From Streptomyces sp. NBC_00178 (GTDB lineage Bacteria; Actinomycetota; Actinomycetes; Streptomycetales; Streptomycetaceae), in contig NZ_CP108143.1 of NCBI RefSeq assembly GCF_036206005.1, positions 2,990,001-3,054,000 of the forward strand: DNA of 64,000 nt, given 5' to 3'. How positions within the stretch are numbered: the stretch's first letter is position 1; each line of letters opens with the position of its first letter. A model generated the notes under the pieces. That model saw only the letters and a list, made by a program, of their open reading frames with translations, did not search any database and was not told the origin of the DNA. Shown piece after piece: positions 43,760 to 53,546 of this stretch. The position numbers were made by a program, and so were the translations under genes.

Positions 43760-44895
43760 TCGGTGATCGTTCCTCGCAGGTAGTCGGCCGCGTGCCGGGC
43801 GCGCTCCCGCACGTCCGCCAGATCGTCGCCGTAGGTGTTGACGTGGCCGACCTTGCGGCCCGGCTTCACGTCCTTGCCGTACATGTGGATCTTGAGCTGC
43901 GGGTCGCGGGCCATGCAGTGCAGGTACGCCTGGTACATGTCCGGGTAGTCGCCGCCGAGGACGTTGCACATGACCGTCCAGGGGGCGCGCGGGCGCGGGT
44001 CGCCGAGCGGGAGGTCGAGGACGGCCCGCACGTGGTTGGCGAACTGCGAGGTGACCGCGCCGTCCTGGGTCCAGTGGCCGGAGTTGTGCGGGCGCATCGC
44101 CAGCTCGTTCACGAGGATGCGTCCGTCACGCGTCTCGAAGAGCTCGACCGCGAGGTGGCCCACCACGCCGAGCTCGGCGGCGATGCGCAGCGCGAGCTGC
44201 TGGGCCTCGCCCGCGAGGTGCTCGTCCAGATCCGGCGCCGGGGCGATGACGGTGTCGCAGACCCCGTCGACCTGGACGGACTCGACGACCGGGTAGGCGA
44301 CGGCCTGGCCGTGCGGGGAGCGGACGATGTTGGCCGCCAGCTCCCTGACGAAGTCGACCTTCTCCTCGGCGAGGACGGCGACCCCGGCCCGGAACGGCTC
44401 GGCGGCGTCCGCCTCGGAGCGCACCACCCACACGCCCTTGCCGTCGTAACCGCCGCGGACCGTCTTCAGGATGACCGGGAAGCCGCCCACCTCCTCGGCG
44501 AAGGCGGCGGCGTCGGCCGCGTCCTCGACGATGCGGTGGCGGGGGCAGGGCGCGCCGATCTCCATGAGCTTCGCGCGCATCACCCCCTTGTCCTGGGCGT
44601 GCACCAGGGCGTCGGGGCCGGGGCGTACGGGGATGCCGTCCGCCTCCAGGGCCCGCAGGTGCTCGGTGGGCACCTGCTCGTGATCGAAGGTGATCACGTC
44701 GCAGCCGCGCGCGAAGGCGCGCAGCGTCTCCAGGTCGCGATAGTCGCCGACGACGACCTCGCTCACCACCTGGGCCGCAGAGTCCTGAGGGGTGTCGCTG
44801 AGAAGCTTGAACTTGAGGCCGAGGGGGATGCCCGCCTCGTGGGTCATACGGGCGAGCTGACCGCCGCCGACCATGCCGACTACAGGGAACGTCAC
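43756..44895 (-). CDS. purK: N5-carboxyaminoimidazole ribonucleotide synthase
   Basis: This 379-residue ATP-grasp enzyme uses ATP and bicarbonate to convert AIR to N5-[22 protein letters not shown] opens the N-terminal domain. The ATP-grasp signature includes [41 protein letters not shown] and [26 protein letters not shown]. Length is normal for the family. The GTG at 44895 is the start. It overlaps purE by four bases, and the dipeptidase gene follows. It is divergent from gtrA across 190 bases. Confidence 0.97.
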   Translation of the reverse strand: MTFPVVGMVGGGQLARMTHEAGIPLGLKFKLLSDTPQDSAAQVVSEVVVGDYRDLETLRAFARGCDVITFDHEQVPTEHLRALEADGIPVRPGPDALVHAQDKGVMRAKLMEIGAPCPRHRIVEDAADAAAFAEEVGGFPVILKTVRGGYDGKGVWVVRSEADAAEPFRAGVAVLAEEKVDFVRELAANIVRSPHGQAVAYPVVESVQVDGVCDTVIAPAPDLDEHLAGEAQQLALRIAAELGVVGHLAVELFETRDGRILVNELAMRPHNSGHWTQDGAVTSQFANHVRAVLDLPLGDPRPRAPWTVMCNVLGGDYPDMYQAYLHCMARDPQLKIHMYGKDVKPGRKVGHVNTYGDDLADVRERARHAADYLRGTITE

Positions 44896-45085
44896 GACTC
44901 CAGGGTATCGGGCGTGCGGGAGGTCCCCTCACCCTGACCGGGGACCCCCTGCCCGCAGCGTGTGCCGCCCGCCGGGCGGGAGCCCCCTCGGGCGGGCGGG
45001 CCCACGGGCTCACGGGCATCACACGGGAGGGCTGGTTAGCATGGCCCGGTTGACGAAAACGACCGGACGGGGCTGAGCCATCACC

Positions 45086-45604
45086 ATGAGCGAACCGGGC
45101 GCACTGCGGACCCGGCTTGAGCTGCTGGCCCGGGAGGTCGCCAAGTTCGGCGCGGTCGGCGCGCTCGGGCTGGTCGTCAACATCGCCGTGTCCAACCTGA
45201 TCTGGCGCACCACCGACATCCCGGTGGTGCGCGCCGGGCTGATGGGGACGATCGTCGCCATCCTCTTCAACTACGTGGGCTTCCGCTACTGGACCTACCG
45301 GGACCGCGACAAGACCGGCCGGACCCGGGAACTGATGCTGTTCCTGCTGTTCAGTGCCGTCGGCGCGGTCATCGAGACGGGCCTGCTCTACACGGCGACG
45401 TACGGCTTCGGGTGGAACAGCCCGGTCCAGAGCAACGTCTTCAAGATCCTCGGCATCGGGATCGCCACCCTGTTCCGCTTCTGGTCCTACCGCACCTGGG
45501 TGTTCAAGGCGCTGCCCGCCGAGGAGGCCGTGCTCGACACGGACCGGTTTCTGGGGCAGCGGCGGCCCACCGACGAGGTAGCGCCGGGGACCGTGGCCCA
45601 CTGA
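45086..45604 (+). CDS. GtrA-family membrane protein
   Basis: This 172-residue protein has four predicted membrane helices (about 20-40, 48-66, 85-104, 110-130) and the GtrA pattern: EVAKFGAVGALGLVVNIAVSN, ILFNYVGFRYWTYRDRD and FRFWSYRTWVFK. GtrA proteins are proposed to flip or support undecaprenyl-linked sugars in polysaccharide synthesis. The C-terminal 30 residues are cytoplasmic. The neighbouring nucleotide-sugar and LCP genes support a role in envelope glycopolymer synthesis. The ATG at 45086 has a weak ribosome site (GGGGCTGAG). Confidence 0.92.
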   Translation: MSEPGALRTRLELLAREVAKFGAVGALGLVVNIAVSNLIWRTTDIPVVRAGLMGTIVAILFNYVGFRYWTYRDRDKTGRTRELMLFLLFSAVGAVIETGLLYTATYGFGWNSPVQSNVFKILGIGIATLFRFWSYRTWVFKALPAEEAVLDTDRFLGQRRPTDEVAPGTVAH

Positions 45605-45622
45605 GCCACGGCCGGTCGCCCG

Positions 45623-45657
45623 CGGCCGGGTGCGGCGGTCCGGTCCCGCACCGGCCG
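45623..45657. terminator. candidate terminator, gtrA / sensor kinase
   Basis: CGGCC-GGGTGCGG pairs with CCGCACCGGCCG across a nine-base loop, with a one-base bulge. It lies between convergent genes. Confidence 0.4.
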
Positions 45658-45673
45658 CCGGGGCGAAGGCCGG

Positions 45674-46939
45674 TCAGCGCACCGGCCGTGCCGAATCCCT
45701 GCGGGTCGGCGCGACCCGGCTGAGGAAGAGGGCGAAGACCGGGGGCTGCTGCTGGAGCAGTTCGAGCCGCCCCCCGTCGGCCTCGGCGAGGTCACGGGCC
45801 ACCGCGAGGCCGATGCCGGTGGAGTTGCGGCCGCTGATGGTGCGCTCGAAGATCCGCGCGCCGAGGTCGGCGGGGACGCCGGGCCCCTCGTCGGTCACCT
45901 CGACGACGACCTGGTTGCCGGCCACACGCGTGCGCAGGGCGACCGTCCCGCCCCCGTGCATGAGCGAGTTCTCGATCAGGGCGGCGAGCACCTGGGCCAC
46001 CGCGCCGGGGGTGCCGACCGCGGTCAGTCCGTGCTTGCCCGAGCAGACGACGGCGCGGCCCGCGCTCCGGTAGGCGGGGCGCCACTCCTCGATCTGCTGC
46101 TTGACGACCTCGTCGAGGTCGAAGACGACGGCGGAGCCGGTGCGCGGGTCACGCGAATTGGTCAGCAGCCGCTGCACGACGTCCGTGAGGCGCTCGACCT
46201 GCGTGAGCGCGATGTTCGCCTCCTCCTTCACCGTGTCCGGGTCGTCGGTGACCGAGATCTCCTCGATGCGCATGGACAGAGCCGTGAGCGGTGTACGGAG
46301 CTGATGCGAGGCGTCCGCGGCGAGGCGCCGCTCGGCCGTCAGCATCCGGGCGATGCGTTCCGCCGAGGAGTCGAGGACGTCGGCGACCCGGTCCAGCTCC
46401 GTCACCCCGTACCGCTTGTGCCGGGGACGCGGATCACCCGAGCCGAGCCGCTCCGCCGTCTCGGCGAGGTCGATGAGCGGCGAGGTCAGCCGGTTCGCCT
46501 GGCGTACGGCGAGGAGCACCGCGGAGACGATGGCGAGCAGGGCCACCGCCCCGATGATCAGCAGGGTCCTGCCGACCTCGCGGGTCACGGCGGAGCGCGA
46601 CTCCTCGACGGTGACCTTCTCGCCCTGCTCCCCCGTCTCGGTGCTGCGGATGGCACCGCCGCCCGGCCGCTCGCCGACCTCGATCGGGGCGCGGCCCGGG
46701 ATCTCGACACGGGCGTAGCGGCTGGGGTCCACCTGCTCGGACAGCACTCCGGGGGTGATGCGCTCGGCGCCGAGCAGACGGCTCTCGACGACGCTGATCA
46801 GCCGGAAGGCCTCGGAATCGACGCTCTCCTGGGCACTGTTGCTGATGGTGCGGGTCTCGACGATGACGAGGGAGACGCCGAAGACGGCGATCACGACGAG
46901 GACCACGGCGAGCGTGGAGTTGATCAGTCGGCGGCGCAT
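45674..46939 (-). CDS. sensor histidine kinase
   Basis: This 421-residue membrane kinase has TM1 at about 5-27, an extracellular sensor of about 95 residues, and TM2 at about 122-146. A HAMP linker (about 147-198) and the dimerisation segment AADASHQLRTPLTAL with phospho-accepting H212 follow. The ATPase domain has an N box AALIENSLMH, a G1 box VTDEGPGVP and a G2 region NSTGIGLAVARDLAEADGGRLEL. The short sensor has no recognisable ligand fold. The ATG at 46939 lies 14 bases past the stop of the response regulator gene, so the pair forms one operon. Confidence 0.94.
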   Translation of the reverse strand: MRRRLINSTLAVVLVVIAVFGVSLVIVETRTISNSAQESVDSEAFRLISVVESRLLGAERITPGVLSEQVDPSRYARVEIPGRAPIEVGERPGGGAIRSTETGEQGEKVTVEESRSAVTREVGRTLLIIGAVALLAIVSAVLLAVRQANRLTSPLIDLAETAERLGSGDPRPRHKRYGVTELDRVADVLDSSAERIARMLTAERRLAADASHQLRTPLTALSMRIEEISVTDDPDTVKEEANIALTQVERLTDVVQRLLTNSRDPRTGSAVVFDLDEVVKQQIEEWRPAYRSAGRAVVCSGKHGLTAVGTPGAVAQVLAALIENSLMHGGGTVALRTRVAGNQVVVEVTDEGPGVPADLGARIFERTISGRNSTGIGLAVARDLAEADGGRLELLQQQPPVFALFLSRVAPTRRDSARPVR

Positions 46940-46953
46940 GACGTCTCTGTACG

Positions 46954-47631
46954 TCAGCTCTTCTCGAACCGGAAGCCGACGCCCCGCACGGTGGCGATGT
47001 AGCGCGGGTTGGCCGCGTCGTCGCCGAGCTTCTTGCGCAGCCAGGAGATGTGCATGTCGAGGGTCTTGGTCGAGGACCACCAGGTGGTGTCCCAGACCTC
47101 CCGCATCAGCTGGTCGCGGGTGACGACCCGGCCGGCGTCCCTGACGAGGACCCGCAGGAGGTCGAACTCCTTCGCGGTGAGCTGGAGTTCCTCCTCACCC
47201 ATCCACGCGCGGTGGGACTCGACGTCGATCCTGACACCGTGGGTGGCGGGCTGCGGGGCGGGCTCGGTGGCGCCGCGGCGCAGCAGGGCGCGGACCCGGG
47301 CGAGGAGCTCGGCGAGCCGGAAGGGCTTGGTGACGTAGTCGTCGGCCCCCGCGTCCAGGCCGACCACGGTGTCGACCTCGTCGGCCCGGGCGGTCAGCAC
47401 CAGGATCGGCACGGCGTGGCCGTCGGCCCGCAGCCGCCTCGCGACCTCCAGGCCGTCCATGCCGGGCAGCCCCAGATCGAGGACGACCAGGTCGACGCCT
47501 CCCTGGAGTCCGGCGTCGAGCGCGGTCGGACCGTCCTCGCGGACCTCGACCTCGTAACCCTCCCGGCGCAGGGCACGGGCCAGTGGCTCCGAGATGGATG
47601 CGTCGTCCTCGGCGAGCAGTACACGGGTCAT
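46954..47631 (-). CDS. OmpR-family response regulator
   Basis: This 225-residue protein has an N-terminal receiver domain (about 1-118) with the acidic pair ED (8-9), phospho-acceptor D52 in LVVLDLGLPGMDG, and Thr/Lys conserved sites in LVLTARAD and DYVTKPF. The C-terminal winged helix (about 130-224) includes LTAKEFDLLRVLVRDAGRVVTRDQLMREVWD, MHISWLRKKLGDDAANPRYIATVRGVGFRFE. It is the cognate regulator of the downstream kinase. The ATG at 47631 is the conserved start. Target genes are unknown. Confidence 0.95.
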   Translation of the reverse strand: MTRVLLAEDDASISEPLARALRREGYEVEVREDGPTALDAGLQGGVDLVVLDLGLPGMDGLEVARRLRADGHAVPILVLTARADEVDTVVGLDAGADDYVTKPFRLAELLARVRALLRRGATEPAPQPATHGVRIDVESHRAWMGEEELQLTAKEFDLLRVLVRDAGRVVTRDQLMREVWDTTWWSSTKTLDMHISWLRKKLGDDAANPRYIATVRGVGFRFEKS

Positions 47632-48126
47632 GGGGTGATGGTAGTCCGCGCGGCACCGCCGAGGTGCGGCACCGAACGGCCCCTGGGGGTTGGGGCCACG
47701 AATCGGTCATAGACCTTTGAATGTGGGACCTTGGTTCCATCAGAACCTGTGATCCATGTCTCAAGTCCTTTCATATCGTCCTGTGTCATGCCGTATGGTG
47801 TCCCAACGCCTGTTGCACCACCGAAGGACCTTTGGGCAGCTTTCAGCACCAAGGGTCGCTTTTGTGTACGGGCCGGTCCCCGCCGGCCCGGATTCAGTGA
47901 ATGACCTGTGGGCCGGGCCCGGAGCGCGAGGAAGCGCACCGGGTGTGGATCCCGGAGCGGTCTGTCCCCCCACGACTCCGCCCCCGAACTCCTCCACGGA
48001 GCGGGCGACCGGATCGGATCCCCTCGAGGCGTCGGGGGGCGGGGCATGTCCGCGACGGTGCCGGCTACCCCCCACCGGGCGCGTACCGCCTTGACGGCGA
48101 CGCGTCCCGACCAGCAAGGATCGACC
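47632..48126. promoter_or_regulatory. response regulator / peptide transporter divergent region
   Basis: These 495 bases have no supported gene. The part at about 47700-47860 is notably less GC-rich. A 5-bp dyad GGTTC-CATCA-GAACC (47733-47747) is the clearest repeat and a possible operator. AAGGA seven bases before the ATG at 48127 is the transporter ribosome site. No near-consensus promoter stands out. Confidence 0.4.
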
Positions 48127-49617
<1,491 letters not shown>

Positions 49618-49642
49618 CGTCGGCCCGCCCGGGCACACGACA

Positions 49643-49673
49643 GGGCCGCCGCACCGATCCGGTGCGGCGGCCC
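49643..49673 (+). terminator. terminator of the peptide transporter gene
   Basis: GGGCCGCCGCACCG, loop ATC and CGGTGCGGCGGCCC form a 14-bp perfect stem 25 bases after the stop, followed by TTGCTC. Confidence 0.75.
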
Positions 49674-49786
49674 TTGCTCGTGTCCGGGCCATCGTTCCGC
49701 GGGGATTCGCCGGGGGGGGGATCCGTTCGGCGGGGATTCGCTCGCGGGGGCCGTCCGTTCGCCGTGTACGGGAGGACGGCCGAGGA

Positions 49787-50284
49787 CTAGGCGGGCGGTG
49801 CGGCGAGTTCCGCCCAGACGGTCTTGCCCGGCGCGTCCGGAGTGCGCGTCACACCCCAGTCCAGGCACAGCCGCTGCACGATGAACATGCCGTGCCCGCC
49901 CGGCCGGCCGGCCCGGTGCGGGGTACGCGGCGCGGGCTGGCCCGCGCCGCCGTCGACGACCTCGACCCTGAGGGCCTTGGGCGAGTGGCCGAGCCGGAGT
50001 TCCTCGGGACCGTCCGCGTGCAGGCAGGCGTTCGTCACGAGCTCGGAGACGACCAGCAGGACGTCCTCGGCGGCGGCCCGCCTGTCCGCGCCCGTCGCCG
50101 GCAGCCAGCCCCAGTCGTGGAGCGCCTGCCGGGCGAAGTCACGGGCCGTGGGCACGATGCCGCTGGCGTCCCTCAGCGAGAGCGTGCGCCACTGCCGGTC
50201 GGCCGGGGCGGCAGAGGCAGTGGTGCCCGTACCGTCCGGCTCGCGGCCGAGGCCGCCCGGCGGATGCTGCCGGGTGGTGCTCAT
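49787..50284 (-). CDS. anti-sigma factor-type ATP-binding protein (RsbW-like)
   Basis: This 165-residue protein has a GHKL/HATPase_c_2 fold: N box DVLLVVSELVTNACLHADG (about 75-93), G1 box VEVVDGGAGQPAP (about 107-119) and G2 region GGHGMFIVQRLCLDWG (about 128-143). Such proteins bind a SigB-type sigma factor and phosphorylate a STAS-domain antagonist. The STAS and sigma genes next door support that role. It matches my recollection of PrsI of the S. coelicolor SigI locus. The ATG at 50284 has GAGGTGAAG upstream. A separate promoter is likely, since 198 bases separate it from the STAS gene. Confidence 0.85.
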   Translation of the reverse strand: MSTTRQHPPGGLGREPDGTGTTASAAPADRQWRTLSLRDASGIVPTARDFARQALHDWGWLPATGADRRAAAEDVLLVVSELVTNACLHADGPEELRLGHSPKALRVEVVDGGAGQPAPRTPHRAGRPGGHGMFIVQRLCLDWGVTRTPDAPGKTVWAELAAPPA

Positions 50285-50482
50285 CAGCGCTTCACCTCAC
50301 CGATCACCGTGTTGCCACGAACAGATATTGACCAGATACAGAATGTGCGGGCTTCCTGACCCCGACGGGGTCTCTCCTGCCCTGCCGAATGGTGACAACA
50401 CCCACTTCGCCTACGCCATCAGCGTGACTCGGGCGACAGCCGGGGCCACAGAGATCCGCGCGGGCCATGAGAAGCGGCCGTC

Positions 50483-50851
50483 TCAGCCGTTCAGAGCGTC
50501 TTCGAGCGAGGCGTGCACGGTGAAGACCGCTTCCGCTCCCGTGATCTCGAAGACGCGGGCGACCACGGGCTGCATTCCGGCCAGGTGGACCCCACCGCCG
50601 GCGGCCTCGGCCTTGAGGCGCGCGCCGAGCAGCACGTTCAGCCCCGTGGAGTCACAGAAGTCGAGCCGCGTGCAGTCGACCACAAGGCGCGTGCGGCCTT
50701 GTTCGATCGCGTTCTCCAGGGGCTCCCTGAGCAGATCGGCGGTGTGGTGATCGAGCTCACCCGCCGGCGTCACGACTTCGCTGCGCCCTTCGGTGCGGAC
50801 CTCGACATTCAGCCGACCCCGGTTCGCGCTCCCGACCGTCCCGCGGTCCAT
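50483..50851 (-). CDS. anti-anti-sigma factor (STAS domain)
   Basis: This 122-residue protein has a STAS domain: LNVEVRTEGRSEVVTPAGELDHHTADLLREPL, then LVVDCTRLDFCDSTGLNVLLGARL with the phosphorylatable Ser at about S68 in the DSTG motif. Unphosphorylated STAS proteins bind the RsbW-type kinase and free the sigma factor. The ATG at 50851 is chosen because AGAGGGA lies six bases upstream. Further starts, for example at 50908, give a poorly coding extension. It is oriented with the anti-sigma gene and divergent from the sigma gene. Confidence 0.88.
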   Translation of the reverse strand: MDRGTVGSANRGRLNVEVRTEGRSEVVTPAGELDHHTADLLREPLENAIEQGRTRLVVDCTRLDFCDSTGLNVLLGARLKAEAAGGGVHLAGMQPVVARVFEITGAEAVFTVHASLEDALNG

Positions 50852-51144
50852 TGCTGTCCCTCTTCGCCGTCCGTCACTACCCGCGGCACCCACTGTGCGC
50901 GGCTTCATCGTGGCTACCCCCGACGTGCGGGGAACATTACGCGTTTCCCTCGCCACACGGTAGTCGAAGAACTCCATAATCCGGACATACGGGCGCATTT
51001 GGAGCTTGTCACTCACGGCCTGGACCGGGTAAGGGTAGAGGGACATCACCACCTGGAAACCCGATCGGCTTCGGAGGCGCCGCTTCACCGCACGAACACG
51101 TATGGGCATCGGCAGCCATATGCCGAGAACGATGGAGGAGAACC
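50852..51144. promoter_or_regulatory. STAS / sigma-factor divergent control region
   Basis: These 293 bases contain a possible SigB-type promoter on the minus strand: GTTC near 50935 and GGGTAG at 50919-50914, with spacing shorter than consensus. GGAGGAG ends five bases before the sigma gene ATG. A plus-strand GGGTAA (near 51027) and GGGTAG (near 51033) could also be -10 elements of this type. Confidence 0.35.
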
Positions 51145-52110
51145 ATGTCACCCCGGCTCGACGTATCGCGTACCCGTGACGCGACGTCGGCATGTCCTCA
51201 GGGACCGACCGATTCCGACTCCGCTGCAGCGAGCGCCGTACCCGGCCCGCGCACCAGCACCAGCACCAGCACCACCGAGGACGACCGCCCGGTCGAAGGG
51301 TTCGAGGACTTCCCCGAGATCCCGCACTACGCCGAGATCGGCGCTGTCGACGCCAGGGCACTGTCCAAGACCCTCTTCGCGCGGCTCGAAGCCCTCGAGG
51401 AGGGCACGCACGAGCACGCGTACGTCCGCAACACCCTCGTCGAACTCAACCTCGCCCTGGTCAAGTTCGCCGCCGCCCGGTTCCGCTCCCGCAGCGAGCC
51501 GATGGAGGACATCGTCCAGGTCGGCACGATCGGCCTGATCAAGGCGATCGACCGCTTCGAGCTCAGCCGGGGCGTCGAGTTCCCGACGTTCGCGATGCCC
51601 ACCATCGTGGGCGAGATCAAGCGCTTCTTCCGTGACACCAGTTGGTCCGTGCGCGTCCCGCGCCGGCTCCAGGAACTGCGGCTCGACCTCGCCAAGGCCG
51701 GCGACGAACTGGCCCAGAAGCTGGACCGCGCGCCCACGGTCGCCGAACTCGCCGAGCGTCTCGGCATCGGCCGGGACGAGGTCGTCGAGGGCATGGCCGC
51801 GAGCAACGCGTACACGGCCAGCTCCCTGGACGCGAAGCACGACGACCACGACGACGGCAGCGAAGGCGCCCTCGCGGACCGCATCGGCTACGAGGACAAC
51901 GGCCTCGAAGGCATCGTGTACGTCGAGTCCCTCAAGCCGCTCATCGCCTCCCTGCCGTCCCGCGACCGCACGATCCTGTCGCTGCGCTTCGTCGCCAACA
52001 TGACGCAGTCGGAGATCGGTGAGGAGCTGGGCATCTCCCAGATGCACGTCTCCCGGCTGCTCTCCCGGACCCTCGTCAAGCTCAGGAAGGGCCTGACCAT
52101 CGACGAGTGA
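51145..52110 (+). CDS. sigI: RNA polymerase sigma factor, SigB/SigF/SigG type
   Basis: This 321-residue group 3 sigma factor has a Ser/Thr-rich N-terminal tail with TSTSTSTT (about 38-45), then region 2 (about 105-170: LVKFAAARFRSRSEPMEDIVQVGTIGLIKAIDRF, EFPTFAMPTIVGEIKRFFRD). Region 3 (about 175-245) includes VRVPRRLQELRLDLAKAGDELAQKL. Region 4 (about 265-320) includes SRDRTILSLRFVANMTQSEIGEELGISQMHVSRLLSRTL. GGAGGAG precedes the ATG by five bases. Neighbouring STAS and RsbW-like genes indicate control by partner switching. The symbol rests on similarity of the gene set to the S. coelicolor SigI locus from memory. Confidence 0.88.
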   Translation: MSPRLDVSRTRDATSACPQGPTDSDSAAASAVPGPRTSTSTSTTEDDRPVEGFEDFPEIPHYAEIGAVDARALSKTLFARLEALEEGTHEHAYVRNTLVELNLALVKFAAARFRSRSEPMEDIVQVGTIGLIKAIDRFELSRGVEFPTFAMPTIVGEIKRFFRDTSWSVRVPRRLQELRLDLAKAGDELAQKLDRAPTVAELAERLGIGRDEVVEGMAASNAYTASSLDAKHDDHDDGSEGALADRIGYEDNGLEGIVYVESLKPLIASLPSRDRTILSLRFVANMTQSEIGEELGISQMHVSRLLSRTLVKLRKGLTIDE

Positions 52111-52140
52111 CCGCTGCTCCCGTCACCGCGGAACAGCCTT

Positions 52141-52194
52141 GCGGAAGGACCCGACCCGAAGGACCCGACCCGGTCGACGGGCGGGTCCTTCCGC
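52141..52194. terminator. hairpin between sigma factor and hutI genes
   Basis: GCGGAAGGACCCG (52141-52153) pairs perfectly with CGGGTCCTTCCGC (52182-52194). The CCCG/CGGG steps extend it past a one-base bulge. The loop side holds a second copy of AAGGACCCGACCCG. Confidence 0.65.
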
Positions 52195-52254
52195 ATGTCC
52201 GGCACCGCGCGACCCCCCTCGGGGCCCGCCCCGGGCACCCGTGGGCCCGGCCGG

Positions 52255-53436
52255 TCAGACCACCCGCCTGCCGCTGCGCCACACCGCGTGGACCAGGGGC
52301 ACACCGGGCCGGTAGGCGAGATGGACGTGGCTCGGCGCGTCGAGGAGCACGAGGTCGGCGCGGGCACCCGGCGTGATGCGGCCGACATCGGTGCGGCGCA
52401 GCGCGGCCGCGCCCCCGGCGGTGGCGGACCACAGCGCCTCGTCGGGCGTCATCCCCATGTCGCGTACGGCGAGTGCGATGCAGAACGGCATGGACGAGGT
52501 GAAGGAGGAGCCCGGGTTGCAGTCCGTGGACAGCGCCACGGTGGCGCCCGCGCCGAGGATGCGACGGGCGTCCGGCCAGGCGGCACGGGTCGAGAACTCC
52601 GCACCCGGCAGCAGCGTGGCGACCGTGTCGCCCTGCCCCAGCGCTTCGAGGTCGGCGTCGGTCAGGTGCGTGCAGTGGTCCGCGGACGCGGCGCCGAGTT
52701 CGACGGCGAGCCGGACCCCGGGGCCGTGGCCGAGCTGGTTGGCGTGGACCCGGGGCTGCAGGCCCTTGGCCAGCCCCGCGGTGAGGACCGTGCGTGCCTG
52801 GTCCTCGTCGAAGGCGCCCCGCTCGCAGAAGACGTCGATCCAGCGGGCGTGCGGGGCACAGGCGTCCAGCATCGGGCCGGTGACCAGGTCCACGTAACCG
52901 GCGGGGTCGTCGGCGTAGTCGGGGGACACGATGTGGGCGCCGAGGTAGGTGACCTCGTCCGTGTGACGGGCGGCGATGCGCAGGGCGCGGGCCTCGTCCT
53001 CGACGGTCAGGCCGTAACCGGACTTGGTCTCGAACGTGGTGGTGCCCTGCCGGAGTGCCTCGGCCAGGTAGCGGGCGACGTTGGCGGACAGCTCCTCGTC
53101 GGAGGCGGCGCGGGTGGCGGCCACGGTGGTGCGGATGCCGCCGGCGGAGTAGGCGCGGCCCGACATGCGGGCGTTGAACTCGGCGGTGCGGTCCCCGGCG
53201 AAGACCAGATGGGAGTGGGAGTCGACGAAGCCGGGGATCGCGGCCCGGCCCTCGGCGTCGACGGCGTTGTCGGTGGCGGGTGTTCTGCTCGACTCGCCGG
53301 TCCACACGACGCGGTCGCCCTCGATGACGACGGCCGCGTCCTGGATCAGGCCCAGGGGGGTCCCGTCGCCGAGGGAGGGGTCGTTGGTGACCAGGTTCGC
53401 GATGTGGGTGATGGCGGTCGTCGTGCTCGTCGTCAT
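52255..53436 (-). CDS. hutI: imidazolonepropionase
   Basis: This 393-residue amidohydrolase hydrolyses 4-imidazolone-5-propionate to N-formimino-L-glutamate in histidine breakdown. [24 protein letters not shown] holds the first metal HxH and substrate contacts. [21 protein letters not shown] is the diagnostic HutI loop. [28 protein letters not shown] gives two further His, and [17 protein letters not shown] gives the metal Asp. The ATG at 53436 opens [15 protein letters not shown], but its ribosome site is weak. It is the last gene of the hut operon. Confidence 0.96.
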   Translation of the reverse strand: MTTSTTTAITHIANLVTNDPSLGDGTPLGLIQDAAVVIEGDRVVWTGESSRTPATDNAVDAEGRAAIPGFVDSHSHLVFAGDRTAEFNARMSGRAYSAGGIRTTVAATRAASDEELSANVARYLAEALRQGTTTFETKSGYGLTVEDEARALRIAARHTDEVTYLGAHIVSPDYADDPAGYVDLVTGPMLDACAPHARWIDVFCERGAFDEDQARTVLTAGLAKGLQPRVHANQLGHGPGVRLAVELGAASADHCTHLTDADLEALGQGDTVATLLPGAEFSTRAAWPDARRILGAGATVALSTDCNPGSSFTSSMPFCIALAVRDMGMTPDEALWSATAGGAAALRRTDVGRITPGARADLVLLDAPSHVHLAYRPGVPLVHAVWRSGRRVV

Positions 53437-53546
53437 CCGGAGGCAGCTTTCGTCGTGTTCGCCCGGCGGGACCGCCGGGGAGTCCCGGCCGGGCCGGGTG
53501 GTGGACCGGGTGGCCGGGGCCGGGCGCGAGGGGCGCGCCCGGCGGC

